Shown here: in pieces, positions 11,560 through 24,278 of the stretch | Layout: the number at the start of each line of letters is the position of its first letter | How positions within the stretch are numbered: the first letter of the stretch is position 1 | Origin: Rhinopithecus roxellana | Taxonomy: Eukaryota; Chordata; Mammalia; Primates; Cercopithecidae | Reading direction: 5' to 3' | DNA: 64,000 bases | Assembly (NCBI RefSeq): GCF_007565055.1 | Contig: NC_044555.1 | Location: 40,216,235 to 40,280,234, forward strand | Program-made: the position numbers and the translations under genes | Notes under the pieces: generated by a model | The model's input: only the letters and a program-made list of their open reading frames with translations | Told to the model about the DNA's origin: nothing | Database searches by the model: none

Positions 11560-11943
11560 AAAAGGAGAGAATAGTATAGCAATTGTTTGGGTGAGGGAAA
11601 AAGGACAAGATGGAGGAAGGTGAACAAGATGGAATAGTACCTGTTGCTTCCGGGTTCTTCACCACCAATTTACTCGTGACTGGGAAAGCAAACCAACTGA
11701 GCAACCTGAAGAAACCGAAACTTACCCGACCATGCCTATGGGAACGCCCCAATCCCGCCTACTGCCCTCCTCTTCCCACTAGCAATGCATAAAAGTCTGC
11801 AGGCGCTGGTGCGACTTCCCCGGCCTGCGACTACTCTGGCCCTCCTTGCTTGCGGACCAGAGAACCTCGCCGGAGAGCGCATGCATATTTGCAAATAAAG
11901 GCTACCACTTTCTTTACTTGATTCCGGCCTCTTTTCCTAATCA
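11560..11943 (+). repeat. Possible LTR with TATA-like and polyadenylation signals
   Basis: A CpG-richer stretch within AT-rich surroundings has a CATAAAAG box at about 11788. It is followed by a GC-rich leader and AAATAAAG at about 11894, the order seen in an LTR U3-R-U5. It ends near TCTTTTCCTAATCA. Neither terminus nor family could be fixed. A single-exon promoter-like island is the alternative. Confidence 0.35.
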
Positions 11944-12119
11944 ATTAGGCTTTCAATAAAACAAAACAGTAATATCAAAGCCCAACAGGAGTCAGATTGT
12001 AGTGAACAACTGTAAAGCAATGAGCAATTTAAAGAATAGCATCTCCTGTTAAAAAATGTAATATGGAGGCAACAATGGAGCAGGTAAAAAAATACTGTGG
12101 TGTAATAAAAAATGTATTT

Positions 12120-12345
12120 GGTCTTTGTTTCTGGTTTTAGGAGCTCCATGCTCCTACGGAGCTCTGTGCTTAACCTATGGGGTTACTGCCCCACAGGGTA
12201 CTGCCACTAACAGAAGTTAGTGATAGAATTGAATTGAATTTTCAAACACTTGGTTGGTATTGGAGAATTGCAGAAATGGTGTGGAAAAAAATACTATATT
12301 TGTTGTCAGAATAAAATCATATATTTGGTGTCAGAATTGATATCA
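12120..12345 (+). repeat. Possible ERVL LTR end with leucine-type primer site
   Basis: An LTR-like tail is followed by TTGTTGTCAGAA at about 12300 and TTGGTGTCAGAATTG at about 12326. The second resembles the leucine tRNA primer site used by ERVL elements. The doubled motif is odd. No matching second LTR was seen. Confidence 0.35.
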
Positions 12346-13029
12346 GAAAACATAAAAAAAAAAAAAAAAAACCTCATGGTCTCTTTTTTCTCATTATCTT
12401 ATCTCTTGCTTCTGTCTTCCTCTGGCTTAACACAACTGGGAACAAGACCAGCAAGGTAGCCCAGGTAGGATATTCTGATGGATGTCGCAGGAAAGAAATA
12501 TATCATTTCTTCTCATGTTAGGTTTGTGACTGAGGCTCCTTTACCAAAGAGCAAACTAACATGAGAAAAACCTATAAATATATTTGATATAAGTTTTACA
12601 TGACACAGGAATCCTTAGAAATAAAGACCCAAAGAAACAGGTAAACCTTTTGAAGAGTGATGAAGAGTGGACAGTCATGGAGCTGTCTAAGAGTGGACAA
12701 TTGGAGCCTGTGGGGTTTTAGAGACAAGAGAGAAAATGCCATGGTTGGAGAATTGAAAGATGTTAAATGTGAAGAATACAGAATACAGAGGGTATTGGTG
12801 GGGACAGTGACAAGTGAAGAGATTGAACATATAAATGATGCAAAGATTATTAAGAAGCCTGTAGAACTTGTTATAGAATTTAGATTTAATCATGAGAGTA
12901 ATCAAAAGTCATGGAAGAGTTTTTAGTAGATGTAGTAATAATCACATTTGCCTTTTAATTTGTCAAAATTTCATTTTTTTCTTATTTGTTTTCTTATTTT
13001 ATTATTTTAAAAAATATCAATAAATATCA
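12346..13029. other. Unassigned sequence
   Basis: The interval holds an A-run at 12354-12370 and an AT-rich patch near 12955-13020. I see no recognisable gene or repeat family. Confidence 0.4.
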
Positions 13030-13430
13030 ATTGATAAACTACTATGTGCCAGACACTAGGTGCTGAGAATACAGTGTCAAACTAAGCTTTAGAGGATGAA
13101 TTATAGGGAGCAACACAAACAAAAAGACTAGTTGTGAGGTCATTCCAATAGCTCAGTTGAGGTTTGTTAGTGGCTGATAGGATGATGTTTCTGGAAATAT
13201 GGAAAAGTTAAAGGTTCTTCAGGGTATTCAGGAGATATGTTTAAAAGAAATTGGTAATTGATTGGTTGAGAGAGATGATGATGGAGAAGGAGAATGGCTT
13301 CCAGGTTTCTGGTTTTACTAGATAGACGTAGACTGGTATCTTTCATTGAGATGGAGTGTTGGAGTATAAAAAAATTTAGTTTTAACATCTTGAATTTAAA
13401 ATGCAGGTCAGACATGTAAGAGAAGGTTAA
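13030..13430 (-). repeat. Old L2 relic, antisense
   Basis: The stretch ACTATGTGCCAGACACTAGG, followed by a diverged block including CCAGGTTTCTGG, matches the reverse complement of the L2 3' region. It is heavily mutated. Confidence 0.6.
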
Positions 13431-14175
13431 GTGGCTCTAAAAATATACAGATTGAAAGCTTGAAAGATATCTCTTTCCAGCTAGTAATTTCTAATAATGT
13501 TACAGTTTCTTTTTAATCTTTGGAAACTGTCTCTCCAGACATTGTAGCTCAAATTGGTTAGGTTTACTATGCCTAGCACACCTAACAAATTATGTGGTAT
13601 GTGCCACTAGTTGTATTGCATTAGTTTCTATCTTCATCAGAATCCTCTTACACCATTAGAGGTATGGATGAAAAGGGGGATTTCACTTACGTTGACACTG
13701 TATTTGATGTGACATAATGATGTTTCTATTTAATTCTAGTATTCTTCTGAACAACAGAATAGGATGCCGTACCCTAAGAGAACTGACATCAATTTCCTAA
13801 GCACTTCAAAAATATCATCATTGCTCTTAAAGAGTGTACAGTTCCAGGAGACCTGGAATATAATAATTAGTATATTCTATAGAATTCATGTTTTAGCATA
13901 AAACACTAATTTTAATTTAGATTTAATTTTTATACATTAATTCACTTATTTTTCTTTATATTATTTGATCACCATTGGAGAAAGAATTCTTCACATCTGT
14001 TTTATTTAGCTACAAAATGTTGGGATTATTCTGAAAATTCTTGAATTATATCTTTACCATAACCATAACACTAGCATTCATTATCTGAGCTACAAAAATA
14101 AAATGTTAGTATCTGCTTGATAAGTGAAAAGAAGAATGTTTAATGTTAGAACTTAAAAGGGTTGGAAATCTAAAT
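13431..14175. other. Unassigned AT-rich sequence
   Basis: I see no gene and no repeat family that I can name here. Confidence 0.4.
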
Positions 14176-14179
14176 TTTA

Positions 14180-14295
14180 TTGGCTGCCTTGTTCCAGGAA
14201 CTTCTGACATGCCATTTCATTAAATCCTCACAACAACCCTGAAAAGTAATTTCCCTGTCCCTTTTACCAATGGGGTAACTATTTCAGGCTACATT
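14180..14295 (+). repeat. MIR relic
   Basis: The phrase TTAAATCCTCACAACAACCC, followed by a Py-rich stretch and CAATGGGGTAAC, matches the MIR SINE core and 3' part in the plus orientation. Confidence 0.65.
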
Positions 14296-15003
14296 CCTGA
14301 TGACTCCCACTTGGTGAATCTATGGACACTTTAGTAGTTATTCCAATTTCAAAAGGCTATTGTAGCAGAAACTATCAGTGTTCTGTTTCCCCAGCCTGAC
14401 TTCCAACATCAAACACCTACATTTTGTCAGATGGCTGCCTCTTGCTAGTAGAACCCATTTTGTCCACGTGCATGGCTGACCAGAAGTACCTGGGAATGAA
14501 TATTTTTTATTGCAACTTTGTTAAATGAAACATATCTTTTCTTATGAGATAGCAGCATATAACTGATATCTTGGTAGTACTTCATTTCCAACAAATCAGC
14601 TTTTTTTTTTTTCCTTTTTAGTTCTTCTTTACAGATGAGGTAAGAAAACTAAATATTACTTGAAACTTTAGGGAAAATGAGTGATACAAAAAGAGAAGTG
14701 ATAAAGAAAATAACTGATTATGATGATTTAAAAACAAATTTATAAAACTTGGCCAAGGCAAGTGCTCATGTACTTAAAATTTTTAAATGTAAATTTCAAT
14801 GTCAATTTAAAATTTAAATTTTAAATATAAATTAAATTTAAAAATGCAATTCAAGGGAAAAGTAAAAAACTGGTTTATTATGAATTATTAAATAAGAATG
14901 TCTGGATTTTTTAAAGATAACTCTGGGATTGAGCTTTTTGCAAGCAAAATTTAATGCATGCTTTGCTTTAACTTTTGAAGAGGTTAAAAAGTCACCAGAT
15001 TCT

Positions 15004-15299
15004 GGCTGGGCGCGGTGGCTCACGCCTGTAATCCCAGTACTTTGGGAGGCCGAGGTGGGCGGATCATGAGATCAGGAGATTGAGACCATCCTGGCTAACA
15101 CGGTGAAACCTGGTCTCTACTAAAAAATACACAAAATTAGCCGGGCCTGGTGGTAGTCCCAGCTACTAGGGAGGCTGAGGCAGGAGAAAGGTATGAACCT
15201 ATGAGGCGGAGCTTGCAGTGAGTCGAGATTGCACCACTGCACTCTGGTCTGGGCGACAAGCAAGACTCTATCTAAAAAAAAAAAAAAAAAAAAAAAAAA
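15004..15299 (+). mobile_element. AluY-like element
   Basis: This is a full-length Alu with A-box and B-box regions, two arms and a 27-A tail. The 3' arm has the GGCGGAGCTTGCAGTGAG variant of AluY. A small deletion lies in the right arm. The imperfect TSD is AAAGTCACCAGATTCT on the left and AAAGTCCTGATTCT on the right. Confidence 0.95.
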
Positions 15300-17140
15300 G
15301 TCCTGATTCTAATTGTCAATCAAAAAGTTTCCAGCAGTACACACTGCTCCATAGCAGTACCCGCCCATGGCAGGGAAGGAATAAATGGTGTCTGAAAATA
15401 AAGCAGTTTTATGATTCTTAAAATCCATTGAATTTTAACACAGATGTAAAGAAAACATCACTTTCACCCTTTTGTTTTAGTCTTTCATGCTTAAAATACG
15501 CTATGTTAAATTACTTGAATGGAAATAGATAGAAAACTCCCTGACATTTTTTCAGCTATTGAGCTGGATGAAAAGGTTTTGTTTCTCTGGAGAGTTTTCA
15601 TGCCATCTTTTATGGTAACTGCTGCGAGTAAGAACAGACATGTAACTTTTTCATGTCATCTCTTGATCGCTCTCAAAAGAGCTCCACACAATTGCAATCC
15701 TCCATAACCTTTTGTACAATCTTCATGATAGTGTTCACCTCTGTGAAATATTCAATTTGTGAGGCAAGTGGGAAAAAAGAAGGTATTTGCTGCTAACTAC
15801 TAGTTACTATTCAAAAATAACAAAAGGGCTATAAACTCTTTGCTAATTTTATGGCATTAAATCAAAATTAACCCAGAAGTTGAAACTGTTGATTGTCATG
15901 ACAAGTTTTTCAGTTCCTAAAATTATCATTTACAGTAGTACCATTGCTAGAGTGCTTTTTAATGACATATGTGTTTTTGTTTATACACGGCACTTATACA
16001 AATGGCTCACAAGTTATTATAATATAACTTAATATAATATACATAATATATAATTTAATATAACTCAAGTTATATTAAAAGTTATTATTTAGAATGACAA
16101 AGTTATTCTATTAAAAAGAGTTTTCCTATTTTAAAAAATACCTATAATGGTGCTTCATTTTCATTTTGCATTTATATTTATGAAATTCATTATACCTGTG
16201 AAATTTATGATTTTGTTCATTTAAAATCTCCCTATTAAGAAACTGCTTAATAAATTCCAAACGCAATTAGAAAGCAAAAATTTTATAATTCTAATTAGAC
16301 TTAAAGCTATGATTTTATTTTTATTGTTAAATAGAAATAAAAGTCAATTCAAATGTAGGAGATCCTGTCTTATGTATAGAACCTTCTGCCGTAATTTTGT
16401 GTCTTTAGAAACCTATGGTTTAGTGTACCTTTATGGATCATTTATTTAAATTTCAATTGCATACTCTAATTTTCAGAGATTGAAGTGCTGTTAAACATTT
16501 TCATATAATAAGAAAGGCACAATGAACCTAAGACCACCTTGAGGATATTGGTTGCAGATTTGCAGATTTCAAATTCAAACTACTGTGAAATGTAGTTTAT
16601 TGTATGAATGTATCAATGTAACCTAATTCCCATAATCGTATTATAGAGTAACTTATTAAAAGCCTACTTACACTACCATGGCACACTATTATTTGCTCAA
16701 ATAAAGTATTTTGCTATTATAGTCAAGGTATATTAGTATATTGCGTTTTCATATTTATTTGGAGAAAGGCTAAAAATGGTAAATATTTTTATACTGATAT
16801 TTAACCCTTAGACACAGTTCCGTGTTTAAGTGAGTAAGAGTTTGTCTTACCAGCTTGCAATGGGAAATAGCAAATGCCTGTCTGAGGGAGGATGGAGGAT
16901 GGGAGATGTGGGAGTCAATTATCAGCTCACTTCAGAATAATTATTTTTCCTCTCTGAGTTTTTTGTTTATCATAACCATTGCTTCAATGCCTTTTAAAAT
17001 ATGACATTTGTACCTTATTTGATTTATCCAATTGTTGCAATAGGAATTTGGGCCTTTCACCATATACTGTATCTTACTTGAAACTAAATAAATGTAGCTA
17101 CGTTTGAATGTGCTTTGTTTTACTTAAATATACCTTAGGG
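15300..17140. other. Unassigned AT-rich, apparently unique sequence
   Basis: This is about 1.8 kb of AT-rich DNA without a recognisable repeat. A local AT palindrome-like patch lies at 16015-16085 (repeated TAATATAA units). No reading frame stands out. Confidence 0.45.
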
Positions 17141-17149
17141 AAATAAAAA

Positions 17150-17790
17150 TGCAAAACACAAAATGAGGGAAGATATTTGCAACACACATATTGCAAATGA
17201 CTAATATCTCGATTATATAAAAAAGAAGGCTAAAAAAAGGCAAAGAAGATGAAGTATTGGAGAGTAAGTGAAACAATTGGAATTTTCACAAAGCACTCAT
17301 GGAGGAATTAACTGCTGTAGTCATTTTGTTAAACTACTTTGTATTATCTACTAAAGCTTAACATGTGCACATCCTAAGACCTAACCATTCCTACAATAAA
17401 AATGCACACATATATTCATGAAAAAACATACACAACAATGTTTGTCATGGTATTATTTATAATAAACCCAAATGGAAAACCACCCAAATACTCATCAATA
17501 CCAGTTTGGATATATAAATTATAGTATATTCACAATGGAATATACACATAAAGTAATGAGAATGAATGATCTACAGCTATACAGAGCTGCTCAGATAAAT
17601 CTGGCAAGCATAACAATAAGAGTAAGAATGCTTGTGAAACCAAAAAAAGAAAACAAAAGAGCAAATAAAATATGATTCCATGTATATAATGTTCAAAAGC
17701 AATAAACACCAAGCTTTGTTTTAGAATTCAGGAGAGTGATTACTATCAGGTTAATATTGTTACAGTCTCACAAATGCACCTTAATGTAGC
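17150..17790 (+). mobile_element. Old L1 3' fragment
   Basis: Diverged L1 ORF2 C-terminal and 3' UTR sequence is recognisable: TTTATAATAAACCCAAATGG, then the CACAATGGAATATACAC block, and GATTCCATGTATATAATG. It is plus-strand and coding-dead. Confidence 0.75.
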
Positions 17791-17794
17791 AGGT

Positions 17795-18035
17795 TTCTCC
17801 ATTCAGTATGATACTAGCTGTGGGTCTGTAATATATGACTTTTATTATGTTGCAGTATTTTCTTCTATTCCCAGCTTTTTGAGGATTTTTATAACAAATG
17901 GATATTGAATGTTATCCAATGCTTTTTTAGCATCAGTTGAAATTATTAAATGTTTTTTGTCCTTCATTCTGTTGATAAGATATACCATGTAGATTGATTT
18001 GCATATGTTGAGCCATCCTTGCATTTAAGTTGTTT
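17795..18035 (-). mobile_element. Old L1 ORF2 fragment, antisense
   Basis: The reverse complement reads as L1 ORF2, with CAAGGATGGCTCAACATATG and then AAATCAAT. It is followed directly on the right by L1 5' UTR-type sequence in the same orientation, so most of ORF2 and all of ORF1 are missing between them. Confidence 0.7.
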
Positions 18036-20245
18036 CTTCTTTAGGGGTCACCATAATTGCAGTAACTCTGTGGTTCTTACTGACTCACAGAGTTTCCACC
18101 TTGATAGTTTTGGATAAGATCTGGAGGAATTATCTAGATTACCAGGCTGAGACTCCTATTCTCTTCCCTTACTTTTTTCCAAACAGAGTCTCTCTCTATT
18201 TTGAGACACCCGGGGCTGCAGGTTTTGTGACACAAACACCTCTGTAGTCACCACCAGTGAGACTATGCTGAGTCAGATCTGAAGAAAGCATAGCATGGGA
18301 TCTTACACAAGGCCTGCTGTAATCACTCACTGGCTACTGCCTATGTTTACTCAAGGCACCAGGGGTCTAAAAAGAACATATGGCAAATCCTGTCAGGTCT
18401 GTGTCCTCACTTCAGGGTAGCAGCTTCCCTTAAACACCAGGTCTCTCCAGAGTTGCCATCTGGGAGCCAGGGACTAGAGTCAAGTTCCTTAGAAGTTTAC
18501 CTGGTGTTGTACTGAAGCTGAACTGGCACTCAAAACACTAGATGCAGTCCTACGCCCTTTTCTGTTCCCTTTCCAAAGGCAGAAGATCCTCACCTCATGG
18601 CCACCACCACCAACCCCATAGGCCTATGGGGAGAATTGCCAGACCATCACTGATGTTCCCTTAAGACTCAAGGTCTCTTAAGTCAACTTGTGGTGACTGT
18701 TGCCTGGCCTGGAACTCACCCTCCAGGGCAGTGAGATCCCCTGTGTCCTAGGACAGCTCCAAAAAGGCTATCCAAGAGCTGAGTCCTAAAATTTGGGACC
18801 TCAGGAGACTGCCTGGTGCTCTTCCCCAATGTATGCATGTTGGTACTTAAGTTGCAAGACAAAGTCTGCTTTACTTTTCCATCCGCTGTTCTTAAGCGGG
18901 TGGAGTGTCTTCCCATAGCCACCAGAGCTGGGAATGTGCTGAGTCTCACTTGAAGCAGCATATCTCAGAGCCTCACTCACGGCCCTCTATATAGTATGTG
19001 GATATCACTGCTGGTTATTCAAGGCTCAAGGGCTCTTCAGTTATCAGGTGATACATCCTACCAGGACTGGCTCCTTCCCTTTAAGGCAGCAGGTTCCTTT
19101 CCGGCCCATGGTGTGTTTAGAAATGTTGCCTGTGAGTTAGGACCTGGAAAGGGGGTCTCACAACTCTGACTGATGCCCTGTCCTGCTGTGGCTTTACTGG
19201 TATCAAAAATACAAACAAAGTCCTCCCCTCTATTTCTTCTTTCTCTCCTCAAGTGGAGAGAAGGAGTCTCTTTTGGCGCCATGAGTTCTGCAGCCTAAGG
19301 TATTTTTTTTTTTTCTTCATTTTTTTATTTTGAAACGAAGTCTCGCTCTTGTTGCCCAAGCTGGAGTGCAATGGCAACCTCAGCCTCCCAAATTCAAGCA
19401 ATTGCCCTGCCTCAGCCTGCTGAGTAGCTGAGATTACAAGCACCCACCACCATGCCCAGCTAATTTTTGTATTTTTAGTAGAGATGGGATTTCACCATGT
19501 TGGCCAGACTGGTCTCAAACTCCTGACCTCAGGCTATCTTCCCACCTTGGCCCCCGAAGTGCTGGGATTACAGGCATGAGCCACCAAGCCCAGCCCAGTC
19601 TAGGGTTTTTGGAGGGGTAATGCTAACACTCCCTTAGCCTCCCCAACTAGTATCTCAATAGGTAACATGCCCATCCAGTACACTGTCTCTGGACTCAGTT
19701 CAGCACTAGGACTCACCATAGGTGTTTCAGTCCTTGTGGCCTACGTTGCTTTTCAAGCTTATTTAACACCTCAAGGCACTTTAGCAAGCGGTGGTGAGGG
19801 ATGTGGGAACTCAAGTTCCCACTGCTGGTGTTAGTAATTCCCTTCTGGTTAGGGCTGTTTTAAATGCTCCCTCCCTTGGTGGGCATCAGCTGAGTTTGGC
19901 GTGTGTGTGTGTGTGTGTTTTTTTTTTTCCATTATAATAGGACAACACTGAGTTTAATGTCTCACTAATGCCATGATCTCCCTCATCCTAGTGCACTGAA
20001 ATGTTTCCACACCATGCCACCACTGCCAGGGGATGGTGAATGGGTGGTGTTTTGGCTATTCAAGATTTTTTACCTACCCTTTCACTGCCTCTTTCAGTGA
20101 TACAAAGTTAAAAACAGGTACTGCGTGTGCTCACTTGATTTTTGGTTCTTATGAAGATTTCTTTTGCGTATATATTTGTTAAATTGGTGTCCTTGCAAGA
20201 GAGGCAATCAGTGAACCCTTCTATTCTGCCATCTTGCTCTGCTTC
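18036..20245 (-). mobile_element. L1 5' UTR, antisense, interrupted by an Alu
   Basis: About 1.9 kb of GC-richer sequence before and after the Alu at 19302-19595 matches the long 5' UTR of older L1M elements as I know it. The right end, read on the minus strand, is GCAGAGCAAGATGGCAGAAT. This is the typical 5' start of such L1s, near 20245. The region includes a TG run at about 19901-19918. L1 5' UTRs carry an internal promoter; decay makes activity here unlikely. Confidence 0.7.
19302..19595 (-). mobile_element. Alu element, antisense
   Basis: This is a full-length Alu on the minus strand with an interrupted T-rich tail at its left end. The TSD is CAGCCTAAGGT at 19291-19301 and CAGTCTAGGGT at 19596-19606. 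The divergence suggests the AluS group or older. Confidence 0.95.
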
Positions 20246-20669
20246 AAGTCTCACCTTGAACAGTTTTTGACCAATTTCAACCCAAGTAGTATCTCCAGCT
20301 CTGAGAAAGTTCCAAGTTGGCTAGATAAAAACAAACAACAATAATTCTTTGAGAATGAGGTAGTACGTTTCCCACTACTACTAGAAAACCAGTACCAAAC
20401 ATTTCTTCCAGGAATGCAGCCTATCGTCCTCAAGGTCATCACCAAAGTGAGTAGTAGAGGATGGTACCAAAGTAAATAAAAATGCCACACAGCTCTTTTA
20501 CCAAGACTCAGCTGTTATTATTTTCTTCAATAATCACTCCCCTGGTTTCTGTAAGTTTTTATTACATTTGGCAGTTCTGAGAAAGTTGATTCCGAGTGTT
20601 TTTGCTAGCTTATTCTCTGCTTTTTGGGTGGGATGTAATTTTTGTGTTTCCTTTTTGGCTATTTTTTTC
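20246..20669. other. Unassigned; part may be L1-like
   Basis: The section near 20560-20660 vaguely resembles antisense L1M leader sequence. The rest is not recognised. Confidence 0.3.
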
Positions 20670-21364
20670 CTAATATCATGTTACCTTAATAAATTTAAAA
20701 TAATAGAAATCATATAATATATGTCCTTAGACTACAATGGAATTAACGTTTAAATCAATAGGACAAAAGCTGAAAACTTTTAAAATATTTCAAGATTAAG
20801 CACTAAACTTTTAAATAACAAATGTGTCAAAGAAAAACACACAAGGTAAATTTTTTTAAAAATATTGTTAGGTAAATCAAAAGAAAAATACAACTTATAA
20901 AAATTTGTGGAAGGCATCAAAAGCAGCGAAGAGTGGAAAATGTATAGAATTAAATGCAAAAATTAGAAAATAACAAACCTCTGAAATCAGTAATCAAAGT
21001 TCATCTTATAAAACTAAATAATAAAATGACAGTGATAGCCTAAAGAAAGTAAAATAATAAGTGACTTAAAGTCTATAAATCAATAAAATTAAAAGCAAAA
21101 ATAATATATAGAAAAAGGCAAAATCAAATCCGGTTTTTGAAAAGATAATACAATCTTTTAACCTCTAGCCAGGCTAGCCAAGAGGAAGAACAAAGAAATA
21201 AATTAACAATATTTTTTAAAAAATAAAGTCAGTCTACTAATCACAAATAATTGACAGTAACTCCCAAGAAGTTATAAGCAATTATAACATTGTCACAAAA
21301 TATACTGTTAATATACAAAATTTGATGCCTAGGAATACATCTAACCAATAAGGTTAAAAAATCT

Positions 21365-21407
21365 CCACACACACACACACGCGCACACACACACACACAC
21401 ACACACA
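21365..21407. repeat. (CA)n microsatellite
   Basis: This is an AC dinucleotide run with a short GCGC interruption, inside L1 ORF2 sequence. Confidence 0.95.
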
Positions 21408-22453
21408 ATAAAACATTGCTAAAGAAGTCGTAGGTGACATAAACAAAAGGAAAAGCCTTCTATGTTCCTGGATTGGAAGAATTAATGACATTAAAATGTC
21501 CATACTGTCCAGAGCAACTACAGATTCAACACTATTCCTATCAAACTACCAATGTAATTTTTTTTCACAGAATCGGTAAAAACTATTCTAAGATTCACAG
21601 AGAAACAAAAAACAGCCCAGGTAGCCAAAGCATTCATGTAGAAAAACGTCGAAGCCAGAGGCATCACATTACCCAACTTCAAACTATACTATAAGTCTAC
21701 AGAAACCAAAATACCACAGACACCTAGAAGAATGGAAGATCATATGTAACCCACAAATAAAACTGCACACCTACATTTATCTAATCTTCAACAGTCAATA
21801 AAGATAATGAGGAAAGGACTCCCTATTCAATAAATATTCCTGGGATAGCTAGCAAAGCATATACAAAAGAATTAACTGGACTCCTACATTTCACCATATA
21901 CAAAAATAAAGTCAAGATGCATGAAAAATTTAAATGTAATGCCTCAAAGTATGAGAATCCTAAAACAAAACCTAGGAAACGCCATTCTGGATATAAACCT
22001 TGGGAAAGAATTTATAACTAAGTCCTCAAAAGCAAATGCAACAAAACCAAAAAAATGGACAAGTGGCACCTAATTAAAGAGCTTATACACAGCAAAGGAA
22101 ACTATAAACAGAGTAAAGAGACAACCTACAGAATGGGAGAAAATATTTACAAACTATACATCTGACAAAGGTCTAATACCCAAACTTTATAAGTTATTTA
22201 AACAACTGAATAGGCAAAGAATAAATAAACCCATTAAAAAATGGACAAAAGATATAAGAGAAACTTCTCAAAAGAAGACATACAAGTGGCCAACACATAT
22301 ATGAATAAATGCTCAACATCACTAATCATCAGAGAAATGCAAATCATAGCCACAATAAGGTACTTTTTAATACCAGTCAGAATGTCTGTTATTAAAAAGT
22401 CAAAAAACAACAGATGTTGGTGAGGCCGCTGAGGAAAGGGAATGCTTGTACGC

Positions 22454-23037
22454 TGTATTAGTCATGATTCTCTAGAGGAACAGAACTAATAGGATATATG
22501 TATATATGAAAGGGAGTTTATTAGGAAGAATTGGTTTGTATGATCACAAGGTGAAGTTCCAGAAAGGCCATCTGCAATCTGCAGAAAAAAGAACCCAGTA
22601 GTGACTTAGTCCAAGACCAAAAGCCTCAAAAGCAGGGAAGCTGACAGTGAAGCCTTTAGTTTGTGGCTGAAAGCCCAAGAGCCCCCGGCAAACCACTGGT
22701 GTAAGTCCAAGAGTCAAAAGGCTGAAGAACCTGGAGTCTGATGTCCAAGGGCAGGAGAAACAGAAGTAAGCATCCAGCACAGGAGAAAGATGAAAGCCAG
22801 AAGACTCAGAGAGCCAGTGTATATTTCACTTTCTTCTGCCCACTTTTTTCTAGTCCTGCTGGCAGCCTATTGACGGTGACCACCATGTTTTGGGTAGGTC
22901 TTCCTCTCCCAGTCCACTTACTCATATGTCAATCTCCTCTGGCAACATTCCCACAGACACACCCAGAAACAATACCTTACCAGCTAGGTAGGAATTCTTC
23001 AATCCAGTCCAATTGATACCTAATATTAGCCATCACA
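22454..23037 (-). mobile_element. MLT2-type ERVL solo LTR, antisense
   Basis: The plus strand starts TGTATTAGTCATGATTCTCT and ends TTAGCCATCACA, matching the reverse complement of MLT2 LTRs. Those begin TGTGATGG and end with CTAATACA. The flanks are TACGC at 22449-22453 and TACAC at 23038-23042, a 5-bp TSD with one change as expected for ERVL. The L1 is continuous across the insertion. Confidence 0.88.
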
Positions 23038-23970
23038 TACACCATTTGTGGGAATGTATATTCGTTCAGACTCTTTTGAGAGTAGTTTGGACATTTGTCA
23101 AGGAACTTGCGATAATTTGACCCAGCAATCCCATTACTGCATATATATCCAAAAGAAAACAAATAAGTCTATCAAAAAGACACATGCAAGTGCATGTTTA
23201 TCATAGCATTATTCACAATAGCAAAGACATGCAATGAACATAGGTGTCCTCTAACAGTGGATTGGATAAAGAAAATGTGGCACATATGCACCATGAAATG
23301 CAATGAAGCCATAAAAATGATGGACATGGATGCATCTGGAGGCCATTATCATAAGAGAATTAGCACAAGAACAGAAAATCAAATACCATATGTTTTCACA
23401 CATAAGTGGGGCTAAACATTGGGTACTCGCTAGCATTAAGATGGCAACAATAGACACTGGGGACTACTGGAAGGGACAATAGTTGAAAAACTGTTGGGTA
23501 CTCTTCTCAGTGCCTGGGTGATAGAACCTTTCATACTGTAAACTTCTCAGCATTATGTAATATACCAAGGTAACAAACCTTTTGTGTACACCTGAATCTA
23601 AAATAAAATTTGAAAAACAAAACAAAAAAATGGAATTTTTTAACAGAAATGAACACTTGGAATTATATGTAAAAAATATACTTTGCTTTATAACTTAAAA
23701 ACAATGCAAAATCACCTAGGAGTATATTTAATAAAATATGTACAGTACTTGTACACAGAAAACTACAAAACTCTAATGAAAATTCACAGATATAAATAAA
23801 TGAAGAGATATTTCATATTTATGGATTAGAAAACTCAACATTGTTACGATGTGAATTTTCCCAAATCGATGTATAGCTTTGACAGCAATGTGAAATAAAA
23901 ATTCAGGAAGATATTTTGTGGTTTTTGAAAAATTAATATTAACGTTTATATGAGATGGCAAAGGACTCTT

Positions 23971-24278
23971 TTTTGATTTTTTTTTTTTTTTTTTGGGGGG
24001 TGGAGTCTTGCTCTGTTGCCTGGATTGGAGTGCGGTGGCTCAATCACGGCTCACTGCAACCTCTTCCTCCTGGGTTCAAGTGACTTTCCTGCCTCAACCA
24101 CCTGAGTAGCTGGAACTACAGGCATGTGTGGCCATGTCTGGCTAATTTCTGTATTTTTAGTAGAGACGAGGCTTCACCATGTTGGCCAGGTTGGTCTCGA
24201 TCTCCTAACCTCAGATGATCCACCCACCTCAGACTCACACAGTGCTGGAATTAGAGGTGTGAGCCACCATGCCCGGCC
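23971..24278 (-). mobile_element. Alu element, antisense
   Basis: This is a full-length Alu on the minus strand with an exact 9-bp TSD, AGGACTCTT, at 23962-23970 and 24279-24287. It is moderately diverged and is inserted into the L1M. Confidence 0.96.

Larger units (their letters stand above)
20670..23627 (+). mobile_element. L1 (ORF2 to poly-A), split by an MLT2 LTR
   Basis: Plus-strand L1 runs from inside ORF2 at 20670 to the A-rich tail at about 23600-23627, with all frames broken. ORF2 C-terminal landmarks include the AAGAATTAATGACATTAAAA region and the CAACATCACTAATCATCAGA region. The element is interrupted at 22454-23037 and continues exactly in register after it. A CA repeat lies inside it at 21365-21407. 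Confidence 0.88.

Noticed and set aside
11560..11943. A CpG-richer patch as a possible gene promoter
   Set aside because: The TATA-like box, GC leader and AATAAA order fits an LTR better, and no exon-like frame follows.
12657..12926. An 89-codon plus-strand frame in unassigned sequence
   Set aside because: No recognisable domain, no splice or promoter context, and a minus-strand frame overlaps nearly all of it. I cannot support a gene.
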